From: Thalassotalea_H sp040779345
GTDB lineage: Bacteria; Pseudomonadota; Gammaproteobacteria; Enterobacterales; Alteromonadaceae
Direction of reading: 5' to 3'
Length of the DNA stretch: 64,000 nucleotides
NCBI GenBank assembly: GCA_040779345.1
Contig: JBFONU010000006.1
Span: 62,001 to 126,000, forward strand
Part shown: in pieces, positions 55,608 through 64,000 of the stretch
Position numbering within the stretch: the first letter of the stretch is position 1
Layout of the letters: each line of letters begins with the position of its first letter
Position numbers and translations under genes: made by a program
Notes under the pieces: model-generated
Seen by the model: only the letters and a program-made list of their open reading frames with translations
Database searches by the model: none
What the model was told of the DNA's origin: nothing

Positions 55608-56758
55608 TATTTTTTAATCGCCGAAAGGATAACAAATTTCTCATTACTGGCAATAAGTGTTTCATTGCCAAAAATGCGTTTAAGTTTAATATGATAACCA
55701 AGTTGACGGTTACCAACAATACGTAATTCTCCCCCTTTTTTTAGTGCTCGATAACTGTCTTTAAACATCTGCCATGCAATATGATCTGTGGTGGCATTTT
55801 GTTGATGAAAGGGCGGATTACATAAAATGAGATCAATGCTTGAAGGCTCAATGTCAGTTAGGCAGTCGTTAACCAGAAACTGACAGTTTTCTTGGATGTC
55901 GGGGAAATTGTTTTGGACGTTTATTTTCGCCGATGCTACCGCCATATATGATTCATCAATAAAGGTGATGTGTGCCCTTGGCGTTTGTTTCAAAAGTGAC
56001 AAACCAATAACACCATTACCACACCCCAAATCTATGACCTTTTTATCATCTGTTAATTCCGGTAAATGTTTAATGAATAACCTAGCGCCAATATCAAGTT
56101 TTTCTCTCGCAAAAACATTGGCGTAATTCTTCACTGAGATAGTCGTATTTTCCAGTGGCCAAGTCTTGCTTTGTGATACTTGCTCGGGGGAATATTGTTG
56201 TGGTTGTGCATCCAGTTGACAAAAAACCAAGCGTGCTTTTTTTACGGCTAATGAGGTCGTTGTGGTGCCTAAATGTTTTTCAAATATTTTTAGCGTCGCA
56301 GATTGAATACTTTTAGCTTTATCCGCCGCAATAAATATCACCTGCTGTTTGAGTGAACTTTTTATTTTAATCAGTTGTTCGGCTAGCAGGTTTTTACTTT
56401 TAGGGATTTTGTATAAAACAATATCGGTGTCTGCGGGTAACTCATCTAAACTCGACAGCAAAGTGATCGAATCTAACGTAGCATTGTTTTGTTCTGCATT
56501 ATGTTTTATGCCTAATTGGCTAACGAAAGAGTCGGAAACACTGCGCAGCTGATTATCAGGAAAATTTAAACTAAGCGCACCAAAGTTATCATTAAACGTC
56601 AAAATGTTACTTTTAGAAGTGACTAAATTATTATCGGCGAGATAATTAATCAGATACTCGTCAGCGGCATCCCAAGCTTGTAAACTGCGATTAACTTGAT
56701 TGATTGGAAAACGATCAAGAAATAAATTTCTATCGTTAATAATAAATGGACTGATCAT
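55607..56758 (-). CDS. rlmG: 23S rRNA (guanine-1835-N2) methyltransferase
   Basis: 383 residues, as in E. coli RlmG (378). It methylates G1835 of 23S rRNA using SAM. The N-terminal half is a degenerate methyltransferase duplicate; the C-terminal half has the SAM motif VIDLGCGNGVIGLSLLKQ and the catalytic NPPFHQQ. This two-domain form also fits RsmC, but the length and LERFPINQVNRSLQAWDAADEYL-like N-terminus favour RlmG. It is divergent from the alkB-like gene. Confidence 0.92.
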   Translation of the reverse strand: MISPFIINDRNLFLDRFPINQVNRSLQAWDAADEYLINYLADNNLVTSKSNILTFNDNFGALSLNFPDNQLRSVSDSFVSQLGIKHNAEQNNATLDSITLLSSLDELPADTDIVLYKIPKSKNLLAEQLIKIKSSLKQQVIFIAADKAKSIQSATLKIFEKHLGTTTTSLAVKKARLVFCQLDAQPQQYSPEQVSQSKTWPLENTTISVKNYANVFAREKLDIGARLFIKHLPELTDDKKVIDLGCGNGVIGLSLLKQTPRAHITFIDESYMAVASAKINVQNNFPDIQENCQFLVNDCLTDIEPSSIDLILCNPPFHQQNATTDHIAWQMFKDSYRALKKGGELRIVGNRQLGYHIKLKRIFGNETLIASNEKFVILSAIKK

Positions 56759-56849
56759 AGATAATTAAGCTATTAAACATTGCTAGATGATAGGCTGCTA
56801 TTGTGCCAAAATTCCTGCTTAGTCACTAGGTTAATTTAAGAAGAAGACC

Positions 56850-57422
56850 ATTAATATTTCATTAAGTGGGGCATCCATTGCTTACTACCCCAACTTTATT
56901 AATTTTAGTCAAAGTAAGAAAATCGCAAAACAATTATTCCAAGAGCTTGCTTGGCGAGAAGATAAAATATCACTGTTTGGTAAAATGGTTGATATCCCTC
57001 GACTTCAAGCCTGGTATGGAGATGTTGATGCAGCCTATACATATTCTAAGTTAACCTTAACCCCCGAACCGTGGACAGCTAATTTATTATCGCTTAAGCA
57101 ATGTGTGAGTGAATTTTGCCAACATGAATTTAATGCAATGCTGGCAAATTGTTATCGTGATCAGCAAGACTCTGTCAGTTGGCACAGTGACGACGAAGCA
57201 GAGTTAGGAGAACAGCCTTGTATTGCATCTTTGTCTTTTGGCTGTGAAAGGGTCTTTCATTTAAAACATAAACACACTGGTGAAAAATTTAAATTGCCTT
57301 TACAATCGGGCAGCTTGTTAGTGATGTCTGGTGAAACGCAAAAAAACTGGTTGCATGCCATTCATAAAACTCGCATTGAAAAAACGATGCGCATCAATTT
57401 AACGTTCCGAAAAATCCTATAA
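56850..57422 (+). CDS. AlkB-family 2OG/Fe(II) dioxygenase, non-canonical start likely
   Basis: AlkB-type DNA-alkylation repair dioxygenase of the ALKBH2-like branch. The first ATG in frame (56985) gives 145 residues, but coding similarity continues upstream to SIAYYPNFINFSQSKKIAKQ and LAWREDKISLFGK, which is the normal N-terminal part of this family. The frame is open back to a stop at 56832 and holds no ATG, GTG or TTG, only ATT at 56850 and 56856. From ATT at 56850 the protein has 190 residues. Iron and 2OG ligands are seen: WHSDDE, the distal His in WLHAIH, and RINLTFR. RQAWYGD-like RLQAWYGD is the nucleotide-recognition lip. Confidence 0.88.
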   Translation: MNISLSGASIAYYPNFINFSQSKKIAKQLFQELAWREDKISLFGKMVDIPRLQAWYGDVDAAYTYSKLTLTPEPWTANLLSLKQCVSEFCQHEFNAMLANCYRDQQDSVSWHSDDEAELGEQPCIASLSFGCERVFHLKHKHTGEKFKLPLQSGSLLVMSGETQKNWLHAIHKTRIEKTMRINLTFRKIL

Positions 57423-57560
57423 TCTTTTTTAAAATTCTTTTTGCTGGTTAGGCAGTAGCTTAGAATAATTTGGAACAAATAGACATCTAGACTGATGGCG
57501 CAATTATTGACAATGTCTAGAATTAAGATATTAAAATTAAAATACATTAGGGAAAGTTAA

Positions 57561-57884
57561 GTGACTATTGAAGCTATTATTGAAGAAAAATTATTATCAT
57601 CATTTTCGCCCTTACACCTCGACGTTATCAATGAAAGTCATCAGCATAATGTTCCGCCGGGCAGTGAGTCTCACTTTAAAGTGATCATCGTTTCAAAAAA
57701 CTTTGAAGGAGAAAGATTAATCAAACGCCATAGAGCGATAAATGCTATTTTGGCGACAGAATTAGCTGAGCACATTCATGCGTTGGCGCTGCATACCTAT
57801 ACAGAAAAAGAGTGGCATGATTATTACGAAGCGAATACGCCGTTATCTCCGAAATGCTTAGGTGGCAGTAAAAAATCAGCATAA
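57561..57884 (+). CDS. bolA: BolA-family protein
   Basis: 107 residues from a GTG. BolA proteins bind monothiol glutaredoxins and [2Fe-2S] clusters and affect morphology and stress gene expression. The fold signature is clear: LDVINESHQHNVPPGSESHFKVIIVSKNFEGERLIKRHRAIN, with His in SHQH and RHR as cluster-ligand candidates, and ALHTYTEKEWHDYY at the C-terminus. A good terminator follows. Confidence 0.95.
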   Translation: MTIEAIIEEKLLSSFSPLHLDVINESHQHNVPPGSESHFKVIIVSKNFEGERLIKRHRAINAILATELAEHIHALALHTYTEKEWHDYYEANTPLSPKCLGGSKKSA

Positions 57885-57907
57885 TTGTTGACTTTGACTC
57901 ATTATTA

Positions 57908-57935
57908 AATGGTTGCTATATAGGCAACCATTTTT
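57908..57935 (+). terminator. bolA terminator
   Basis: AATGGTTGC and GCAACCATT form a perfect 9-base stem with a seven-base loop, followed by a T-run. Confidence 0.9.
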
Positions 57936-58024
57936 ATTTTAATGAATAAATTCATTCCTTTCCTTTAAATAATCTGGTATTTGTTCACCCCAAATAATTT
58001 TTATAAAAAAACATGGGAAATCAC

Positions 58025-58570
58025 ATGTCATCTCAATGGTTAAAACAGACCATTTCAATTATCGATAAATTTACAGAGTCAACAGGAAAAGTCATTGCGT
58101 GGTTAACGTTTGTGATGGTTGTGGTGAGTTTTTTAATTGTTATTCTTCGGTATGGTTTTAACTTGGGATGGGTCGCGATGCAAGAATCAGTATTATATTT
58201 TCATGGTATCGTTTTTATGCTGGGAGCGGCTTATACCTTAAAAGCAGATGGTCATGTTCGCGTTGATATTTTTTACCAACGCTTTACGCAAAAGCAACAA
58301 GCCATGGTTAATTTATTTGGTAGCGTGTTTTTACTTGCCCCAGTTTGCATCACCATTTTTATCATCAGTTATGATTATGTGGCTGTATCATGGCAGATCA
58401 TGGAAAAATCGAGTGAAGCAGGCGGACTTCCGCTGGTGTATTTAAATAAGTCATTGATCCTTTTATTAACGGTGACGTTATTCTTACAAGGGCTTGCCGA
58501 AATAGGGCGAAACTTCCTTATTATTAAAGATAATCAAGCTCAGCATAACGAACACAACGGGGTTATCTAA
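58025..58570 (+). CDS. TRAP transporter small permease (DctQ)
   Basis: 181 residues from the ATG at 58025 (GGGA six bases upstream; another ATG at 58013 is possible). Four membrane spans, ending in a charged tail. The DctQ family pattern ITWLTFVMVVVSFLIVILRYGF-like first span and QESVLYFHGIVFMLGAAYTLKADGHVRVDIFYQRF identify it. It works with DctM. The stop overlaps the dctM start in TAATG. Confidence 0.92.
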   Translation: MSSQWLKQTISIIDKFTESTGKVIAWLTFVMVVVSFLIVILRYGFNLGWVAMQESVLYFHGIVFMLGAAYTLKADGHVRVDIFYQRFTQKQQAMVNLFGSVFLLAPVCITIFIISYDYVAVSWQIMEKSSEAGGLPLVYLNKSLILLLTVTLFLQGLAEIGRNFLIIKDNQAQHNEHNGVI

Positions 58571-59955
58571 TGGAATATTTAGCGTTGTTAATGTTTGTTG
58601 TTGTCTGTTTAGTCCTTTTATTGGGCTATCCCGTGGCGCTTTCTTTAGCGGGAACGGCATTACTTTTTGCTGGTGTTGGCAGCTTTTTTGGTATTTTTGA
58701 AGCGACATTTCTCACCGCATTGCCCAGTCGAATGTACGGTGTGATCAATAATCAAACATTGCTCGCGGTACCTTTATTCGTGTTTATGGGGGCGATGCTT
58801 GAACGCTCAAAAATTGCAGAAAACCTGCTTAATGCAATGTCGGTATTATTTGGGCGATTTAACGGTGGTTTAGGGATCTCGGTCACTTTAGTGGGCATGT
58901 TATTAGCGGCAAGTACGGGGATTGTAGGAGCAACTGTCGTCACAATGGGGCTTCTTTCTTTACCCACTATGCTCAAACGTGGTTATAACCCGCAGTATTC
59001 AACCGGAATTATTTGCGCAACTGGCACGTTAGGACAAATAATTCCGCCTTCAATTGCGTTAGTATTATTAGGGGACGTGTTATCGAGTGCTTATCAAAAA
59101 GCACAATTAAAAATGGGCATATTTAGCCCAGAAACAGTGTCGGTTGGTGACTTATTTGCTGGCGCTGTGATCCCCGGCTTGATTTTAGTCGGATTATATA
59201 TTGGCTATACCTTGATATACGCGTTACTTAAGCCAGAACAAGTCCCTAGTTTAACCGAACAAGAGATTGAAAAAATTCAACAAGGGGGCTCAAAACGTTC
59301 ATTAATGATCTCAGCGTTAATCCCGCCATTATTGTTAATGTTTGCGGTATTAGGCTCTATTTTGCTCGGCTTTGCTACGCCTACTGAGGCTGCAGGTGTT
59401 GGTGCAATGGGAGCGACACTTTTAGCGCTGTATCAAAAACAATTAACCAAAGATAATTTAACAGCCGTAATGCAAAGCACGGTAAAAATTACCTCGATGG
59501 TGTTTTTAATCCTCATTGGTGCGAGTTTATTTTCATTGGTGTTTCGCGGCTTTGGCGGTGAAGAATTAGTGCAAGGTTTTTTTGAAGGCATGCCTGGCGG
59601 TGTGATTGGCGCTACATTAATTGTGATGTTAGTCATTTTTCTTTTAGGTTTTATTCTCGACTTTATTGAAATCACGTTTGTTGTTGTGCCTATTGTTGCG
59701 CCTATTTTATTAGCGATGGGCTTAGATCCAATTTGGTTAGGCATCATGATTGCGATTAACTTACAAACCTCATTTTTAACACCCCCATTTGGTTTTGCTT
59801 TGTTTTATCTTCGTGGTGTTGCTGATAAATCAGTAAAAACATCATCAATTTACCGCGGTGTTATTCCCTTTATTATTATGCAATTGTTGTTATTATTAGC
59901 GCTTGCAAAATGGCCGAATTTAATCACTTGGCTACCAAATGTTATTTATGGATAG
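58570..59955 (+). CDS. TRAP transporter large permease (DctM)
   Basis: 461 residues, about 12 spans; the sodium-coupled channel part of the TRAP system. Typical segments are visible: ALLMFVVVCLVLLLGYPVALSLAGTALLFA, GIVGATVVTMGLLSLPTMLKRGY, CATGTLGQIIPPSIALVLLGD and LQTSFLTPPFGFALFYLRGVA. It is preceded by DctQ (one-base overlap) and followed by the binding protein after 84 bases. Confidence 0.95.
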   Translation: MEYLALLMFVVVCLVLLLGYPVALSLAGTALLFAGVGSFFGIFEATFLTALPSRMYGVINNQTLLAVPLFVFMGAMLERSKIAENLLNAMSVLFGRFNGGLGISVTLVGMLLAASTGIVGATVVTMGLLSLPTMLKRGYNPQYSTGIICATGTLGQIIPPSIALVLLGDVLSSAYQKAQLKMGIFSPETVSVGDLFAGAVIPGLILVGLYIGYTLIYALLKPEQVPSLTEQEIEKIQQGGSKRSLMISALIPPLLLMFAVLGSILLGFATPTEAAGVGAMGATLLALYQKQLTKDNLTAVMQSTVKITSMVFLILIGASLFSLVFRGFGGEELVQGFFEGMPGGVIGATLIVMLVIFLLGFILDFIEITFVVVPIVAPILLAMGLDPIWLGIMIAINLQTSFLTPPFGFALFYLRGVADKSVKTSSIYRGVIPFIIMQLLLLLALAKWPNLITWLPNVIYG

Positions 59956-60039
59956 CCTTAGCTTTCACGCTAATGCTAGTTAATGAATTGACTTTTATTC
60001 GATAGAACAACAATAAATAAACTTAACTATGGAAAAATT

Positions 60040-61134
60040 ATGAAAAATTCACTCACTAAAATATTCACACTGATCATCAGCTCAGTGATTTTGTTGTCAG
60101 GTTGTGGGGAAAAAGAATCTAGTACAACAACTGCGATTGAACCGGCAACATCATATCAATGGAAGTTAGTGACCTCGTGGCCGAAAAACTTTCCGGGTTT
60201 AGGTGTCGGCCCTGAAAAATTTGCTCAATATGTTAATGAAATGAGTGCAGGGCGATTAACGATTAAAGTGTATGGGGCGGGTGAATTAGTGCCGGGCTTT
60301 GAAGTGTTTGATGCCGTGTCGCAAGGCACTGTGCAAATGGGGCATAGTGGTGCCTATTATTGGAAAGGGAAAATGCCCGCAGCACCTATTTTTAGTGCCA
60401 TTCCTTTTGGGATGACAGCGACTGAATTTAACGCATGGCTGCACTACGGTGGTGGTTTAGCAATGTGGCAAACATTATATAAGCCGTTTGGTGTTGTGCC
60501 GATGGCTGGCGGAAATTCAGGGGCACAATTTGCCGGTTGGTTTAAAAAAGAAATTCAGTCTGTTGATGACCTTAAAGGCTTAAAAATGCGTATTCCTGGT
60601 TTAGGGGGGGAAGTATTAAAACGTGCTGGTGCTATCCCTGTCACCTTAACTGGAGGTGAAATATTTTCATCACTGCAAAGTGGCGCTATCGACGCCTCTG
60701 AGTGGGTTGGTCCGTACAACGATTTAGCTTTTGGTTTTTATCAAGCGGCAGAGTACTACTACACATCCGTATGGCATGAAACAGGAACTTCACTTGAATT
60801 TTTAGTCAATGAAAAAGCATTAAATGAATTGCCGAAGGATTTGCAAAAGATTATTGAAGTTGCCGCACGCGCGGTAAATGAAGACATGCTTGATGAGTAC
60901 AATGCTCGCAATAACAATGCACTAAAAACACTGGTAGATAAGCATCAAGTTAAATTACGTCAATTTCCGCCAGAAGTAATGCAAGCGTTGAAGGGCTTTA
61001 CGCAAGAAGTGTTAGCTGAACAAGCGAAAAATGATGAGCAATTTGCCAAAATTTGGGCGTCATATAGCGACTTTTTACATTCAATGCGTGAATACAACGA
61101 TTTAACACTTAAAGAGTATTATCAAAACAGGTAA
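60040..61134 (+). CDS. TRAP substrate-binding lipoprotein, TakP-like
   Basis: 364 residues. A lipobox LSGC (Cys at about 22) suggests anchoring in the inner-membrane outer leaflet, unlike the usual soluble DctP. The fold shows TSWPKNFPGLGVGPEKFAQYV, GELVPGFEVFDAVSQGTVQMGH, LKGLKMRIPGLGGEVLKRAGA and ASEWVGPYNDLAFGF. The last motif, with Glu-Trp, is typical of TakP, which binds 2-oxoacids such as pyruvate with a sodium ion. So import of a 2-oxoacid or lactate-type acid is expected. The ligand is not proven. Confidence 0.9.
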   Translation: MKNSLTKIFTLIISSVILLSGCGEKESSTTTAIEPATSYQWKLVTSWPKNFPGLGVGPEKFAQYVNEMSAGRLTIKVYGAGELVPGFEVFDAVSQGTVQMGHSGAYYWKGKMPAAPIFSAIPFGMTATEFNAWLHYGGGLAMWQTLYKPFGVVPMAGGNSGAQFAGWFKKEIQSVDDLKGLKMRIPGLGGEVLKRAGAIPVTLTGGEIFSSLQSGAIDASEWVGPYNDLAFGFYQAAEYYYTSVWHETGTSLEFLVNEKALNELPKDLQKIIEVAARAVNEDMLDEYNARNNNALKTLVDKHQVKLRQFPPEVMQALKGFTQEVLAEQAKNDEQFAKIWASYSDFLHSMREYNDLTLKEYYQNR

Positions 61135-61321
61135 GATCTTTATAAATAATGAAGAAATGATTGAGTTTTATATGCTCAGTCATTTTTTACTCAACTGCTC
61201 GTACCTCTTATTTTTCTCAGCAGAGTAAACTATGCAGCAATTTTCGAGCATATACCAAACGGTTTAATGAGTTCCAATGGTATAACTGTCTAATTAATCG
61301 ATTTAACGAGAAGGTTCTCTT

Positions 61322-62512
61322 ATGGTTATCAAACCAAAAATTCGCGGTTTTATTTGTACTAACGCACACCCTATTGGTTGTGAAGCACATGTTAATGAGC
61401 AAATTGCTTATGTAAAGGCACAAACTCAATCAGAGTCTAAACCCAAAAATGTATTAGTGATTGGTTCATCAACAGGTTATGGTTTAGCTTCACGCATTAC
61501 CGCCGCTTTTGGGAATAATGCTAAAACCTTAGGGATATTTTTTGAAAAGCCACCAACAGAAAAGAAAACAGCAAGTGCTGGTTGGTATAATATGTCTGCT
61601 TTTCAAAAAGCGGCTGATGCGGCTGGCCTTTGGTCTAAAAATATTAATGGCGATGCCTTTTCGCATGAAATTAAAGCGAAAGCGATTGAAACAATTAAAG
61701 CTGAATTAGGTGAAATTGACTTAGTTGTTTATAGCTTAGCATCGCCTCGTCGTACTGATCCTGATACCGGAGAAGTTTATTCTTCAACACTTAAACCTAT
61801 CGGACAAAGTGTTACGACTAAAAACTTAAATACTTCTAAGCGCATTATTGATTCTGTTTCTGTTGAGGCGGCAAGTGAAGAAGAAATTCAAGGTACTATT
61901 GATGTGATGGGGGGCGCTGATTGGGAATTATGGATCAATGCACTTAATGACGCAGGCGTACTTTCTAATGATTTTAAAACAGTTGCTTATACTTATATCG
62001 GTAAAGAACTTACTTGGCCTATTTATGGCAAAGCAACAATTGGTAAAGCGAAAGAAGATCTAGACAGAGCGGCATCAGCGATCAATGATTCAACGAAAAG
62101 TATCAATGGCGCAGCGCATGTAACGTCGTTAAACGCGGTAGTCACGCAAGCGAGCTCAGCTATACCGATCATGCCGTTATATATTTCAGCCATGTTTAAA
62201 GTGATGAAAGAAGATGGTACCTACGAAGGGTGTATTGAGCAAATTCAAAATTTATTTATTGAAAATATTTATAGTGATACCCCGCGTTTAGATGAGCAAA
62301 ATCGTTACCGCCAAAACTACAAAGAATTAGAAGATAGCGTACAACAACGTGTCACTGATATTTGGAATAACGTTGAAACAGAAACCATTGATGAATTAAC
62401 GGATTATGTAAGCTATCACAACGAATTTATTCGCTTATTTGGTTTTGGTATTGATTCTGTTGATTACGATGCTGACGTTAACCCAGTAACAGAGATCAAT
62501 CATTTACTATAA
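61322..62512 (+). CDS. fabV: Trans-2-enoyl-CoA/ACP reductase FabV
   Basis: 396 residues, as in Vibrio and Pseudomonas FabV. It reduces the enoyl group in the last step of fatty-acid elongation, with NADH. The start MVIKPKIRGFICTNAHPIGC, the nucleotide-binding VLVIGSSTGYGLASRI, and the catalytic Tyr235-x8-Lys244 in YGKATIGKAK are present. FabV enzymes are naturally resistant to triclosan. The 187 bases upstream show no gene; a terminator follows. Confidence 0.97.
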   Translation: MVIKPKIRGFICTNAHPIGCEAHVNEQIAYVKAQTQSESKPKNVLVIGSSTGYGLASRITAAFGNNAKTLGIFFEKPPTEKKTASAGWYNMSAFQKAADAAGLWSKNINGDAFSHEIKAKAIETIKAELGEIDLVVYSLASPRRTDPDTGEVYSSTLKPIGQSVTTKNLNTSKRIIDSVSVEAASEEEIQGTIDVMGGADWELWINALNDAGVLSNDFKTVAYTYIGKELTWPIYGKATIGKAKEDLDRAASAINDSTKSINGAAHVTSLNAVVTQASSAIPIMPLYISAMFKVMKEDGTYEGCIEQIQNLFIENIYSDTPRLDEQNRYRQNYKELEDSVQQRVTDIWNNVETETIDELTDYVSYHNEFIRLFGFGIDSVDYDADVNPVTEINHLL

Positions 62513-62541
62513 ATACTGAGTAAATTTTCTTTTATTGAATG

Positions 62542-62570
62542 AAAAAATCGACATAAAATGTCGGTTTTTT
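62542..62570 (+). terminator. fabV terminator
   Basis: An A-tract plus CGACAT pairs with ATGTCG and a long T-tract around a three-base loop (62542-62554 with 62558-62570), ending in nine T. Confidence 0.9.
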
Positions 62571-62888
62571 TTTGTCTTATTAATTATTTGGCGCTTTTGT
62601 GAGCAAAATCAAATTTATTCGTCTAAATTGTAATTTAAAGTAACACAGAGCGTAGAAATAATTAGAGTTTTTGTGCTAAAATCGCGCCAGAAATTTTAAC
62701 TTAGAGCCAGTGGGTCTTAGTTTCTTGGTTAGGTGTAAATTTAACCTTGGAAATTGAGTAACTTACTGAAATACACTGAAATCGATCATTTACTTTACCT
62801 AATCGAATTATAAGCTGTTTAGTTGTAGCTTGTTTAGGTAAGTAAATAGTTGATTTTGATACTCCCATCAAAAGTAGTGCAAGTGTTT
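62571..62888 (+). promoter_or_regulatory. nqrA upstream region with a structured leader
   Basis: 318 bases without a gene. Near the 3' end, ATTTACTTTACCTAA (62788-62802) and TTAGGTAAGTAAAT (62834-62847) are complementary with one unpaired A, enclosing a second stem AAGCT (62812-62816) with AGCTT (62827-62831). The structure ends 41 bases before the nqrA start and is likely in the 5' leader. Confidence 0.6.
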
Positions 62889-64000
62889 ATGATTACAATA
62901 AAGAAAGGTCTGGATGTTCCTGTAGTTGGTGCTCCCCAGCAGGTAATCCATGATGGCAATGCCATCAAAACCGTTGCAACATTAGGTGAAGAGTTTGTGG
63001 GTATGCGACCAACCATGTTTGTCAAAGTGGAAGATCGTGTTAAAAAAGGTCAAGTTCTTTTTGAAGATAAAAAGAATCCTGGCGTTAAATTCACAGCTCA
63101 AGCCGCCGGTGTTGTTAAAGAAATCAACCGTGGTGAAAAACGTGTTTTACAGTCTGTTGTTATCGAAATAGATGGCAATGAACAAGAAACATTTCCTTCT
63201 TACCCAGCCAATGAACTTTCTACATTAAAACGTGAAGATGTTGTTAGCAACCTTGTAAACTCAGGGTTATGGACAGCAATCAGAACACGTCCATTTAGTA
63301 AAGTTCCTGCCATTGATTCTACGCCTATCGCCATCTTTGTTAGTGCAATGGATACCAATCCTTTAGCCGCTAACCCTGAAGTGATTATTAATGAACAAAG
63401 TGAAGCCTTTAAACAAGGTTTAACTGTACTTTCTCGTTTAACAGAAGGTGAAGTGTTTGTTAGTAAAGCACCAGGTGCAAATATTCCTGTTGTTGATAGT
63501 GTTAGTGTTAATGAATTTGCCGGTAAACATCCTGCAAGTTTAGTGGGCACTCACATGCATTTTTTAAAGCCAGTCAGTGCTAACAAATTTGCATGGCACG
63601 TTGGCTATCAAGACGTGATCGCATTTGGCCAGTTATTTACTACAGGCGAATTGAATAGCACTCGTGTTTTTTCAATTGCAGGTCCTGAAGTAAAGAACCC
63701 TCGTTTAGTGCGAACCATACTTGGTGCTAGCACTGATGAGCTTGTCGCAGGCGAGATAAATGACGGAGAAACCCGTGTTGTTTCTGGTTCTCTTCTTTTA
63801 GGTTCAAAAGCGCAAGGTGTTCACGCCTACTTAGGTCGTTATCATGTGCAAGTTTCAGTTTTAAAAGAAGGTCGTGAGAAAGAATTTATCGGTTATATGT
63901 ATCCTGGCCCGAATATGTTCTCAGTGACTCGTGCTTATATGTCTCACTTGTTTCCAAGTAAACTATTTAACATGACAACAACCACTAACGGTAGTTCTCG
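62889..64000 (+). CDS. nqrA: Na+-translocating NADH:quinone reductase subunit A (partial)
   Basis: 370 residues are visible, the C-terminus lies outside the window (family length about 446). NqrA is the peripheral quinone-binding subunit of the sodium-pumping NADH dehydrogenase. The N-terminus MITIKKGLDVPVVGAPQQ, VGMRPTMFVKVEDRVKKGQVLFEDKK and GVHAYLGRYHVQVSVLKEG are diagnostic. The ribosome site is weak (AAGTG). It should be followed by nqrBCDEF. Confidence 0.97.
   Translation, partial: MITIKKGLDVPVVGAPQQVIHDGNAIKTVATLGEEFVGMRPTMFVKVEDRVKKGQVLFEDKKNPGVKFTAQAAGVVKEINRGEKRVLQSVVIEIDGNEQETFPSYPANELSTLKREDVVSNLVNSGLWTAIRTRPFSKVPAIDSTPIAIFVSAMDTNPLAANPEVIINEQSEAFKQGLTVLSRLTEGEVFVSKAPGANIPVVDSVSVNEFAGKHPASLVGTHMHFLKPVSANKFAWHVGYQDVIAFGQLFTTGELNSTRVFSIAGPEVKNPRLVRTILGASTDELVAGEINDGETRVVSGSLLLGSKAQGVHAYLGRYHVQVSVLKEGREKEFIGYMYPGPNMFSVTRAYMSHLFPSKLFNMTTTTNGSS

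Noticed and set aside
56866..57054. Open frame in another phase over the alkB start region
   Set aside because: It is in a different phase from the AlkB-like sequence, has a GTG start in no context and no family resemblance.
1..64000. CRISPR array, tRNA, rRNA, prophage or insertion sequence
   Set aside because: I saw no regularly spaced repeats, no clover-leaf sequence ending in CCA, no transposase or integrase motifs and no phage structural genes.

Overview
The window looks like one chromosomal stretch of a cold- or marine-type gammaproteobacterium of the order Alteromonadales, most likely Colwelliaceae (Colwellia or Thalassotalea-like). This is inferred from the AT-rich base composition, the gene order around tolC/nudF/yqiB/cpdA/yqiA/parE and dsbC/recJ/prfB/lysS, the presence of nqrA, fabV, TRAP genes and large TonB receptors, and the close match of many proteins to E. 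coli/Shewanella families. I see no rRNA, tRNA or CRISPR array and no insertion-sequence transposase.

Layout. 1-1532: the start of a BACON-type lipoprotein (minus, runs off the window). 1750-4880: recX and alaS. 4946-10848: tolC facing a conserved operon nudF-yqiB-cpdA-yqiA-parE. 10870-14450: a periplasmic cupin gene divergent from an arsenate-resistance operon arsR-GAPDH-arsJ-VOC. 14795-17957: two overlapping, paralogous TPR/GGDEF diguanylate cyclases. 18202-21786: parC, a small membrane protein and a stand-alone EAL phosphodiesterase. 21793-24750: an unrecognised gene, a DUF3545 gene, transaldolase and yaaA. 24797-28797: a TonB-dependent receptor with an STN domain and its FecR-type anti-sigma partner, but no sigma gene. 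29022-30906: srmB and fldB. 31140-37268: dsbC, recJ, an orphan FetB-type permease, prfB with its programmed +1 frameshift, and lysS.

37269-45338 is the most accessory-looking part: short repeats, small membrane proteins, a membrane-tethered XRE regulator next to a CPBP intramembrane protease, a decayed second copy of the end of a neighbouring gene, a LysR/DoxX/GST cluster, a DUF2157-like protein, a GNAT and a DUF3667 protein. 45479-51791: a YkvA-family gene, an ABC exporter whose permease is fused to an M1-type metallopeptidase, and an sdpR-sdpI pair behind a perfect 14-bp palindrome. 51919-57884: a small membrane protein, an AmpG-like permease, a cyclophilin, yajG, rlmG, an AlkB-type dioxygenase with no standard start codon covering its N-terminus, and bolA. 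58025-64000: a TRAP transporter (DctQ, DctM, TakP-like DctP), fabV and the beginning of nqrA behind a structured leader.

How the parts work together: most of the window is housekeeping (translation, topoisomerase IV, envelope, energy). The non-housekeeping modules are arsenate detoxification by making and exporting 1-arseno-3-phosphoglycerate, c-di-GMP turnover (two cyclases and one phosphodiesterase around parC), regulated TonB uptake, and membrane stress or immunity-type modules (XRE/CPBP, SdpRI, ABC-M1). The best candidates for something undescribed are the XRE/CPBP cassette bracketed by a duplicated gene end, the ABC-M1 plus SdpRI neighbourhood, and the AlkB gene with a likely non-canonical start.
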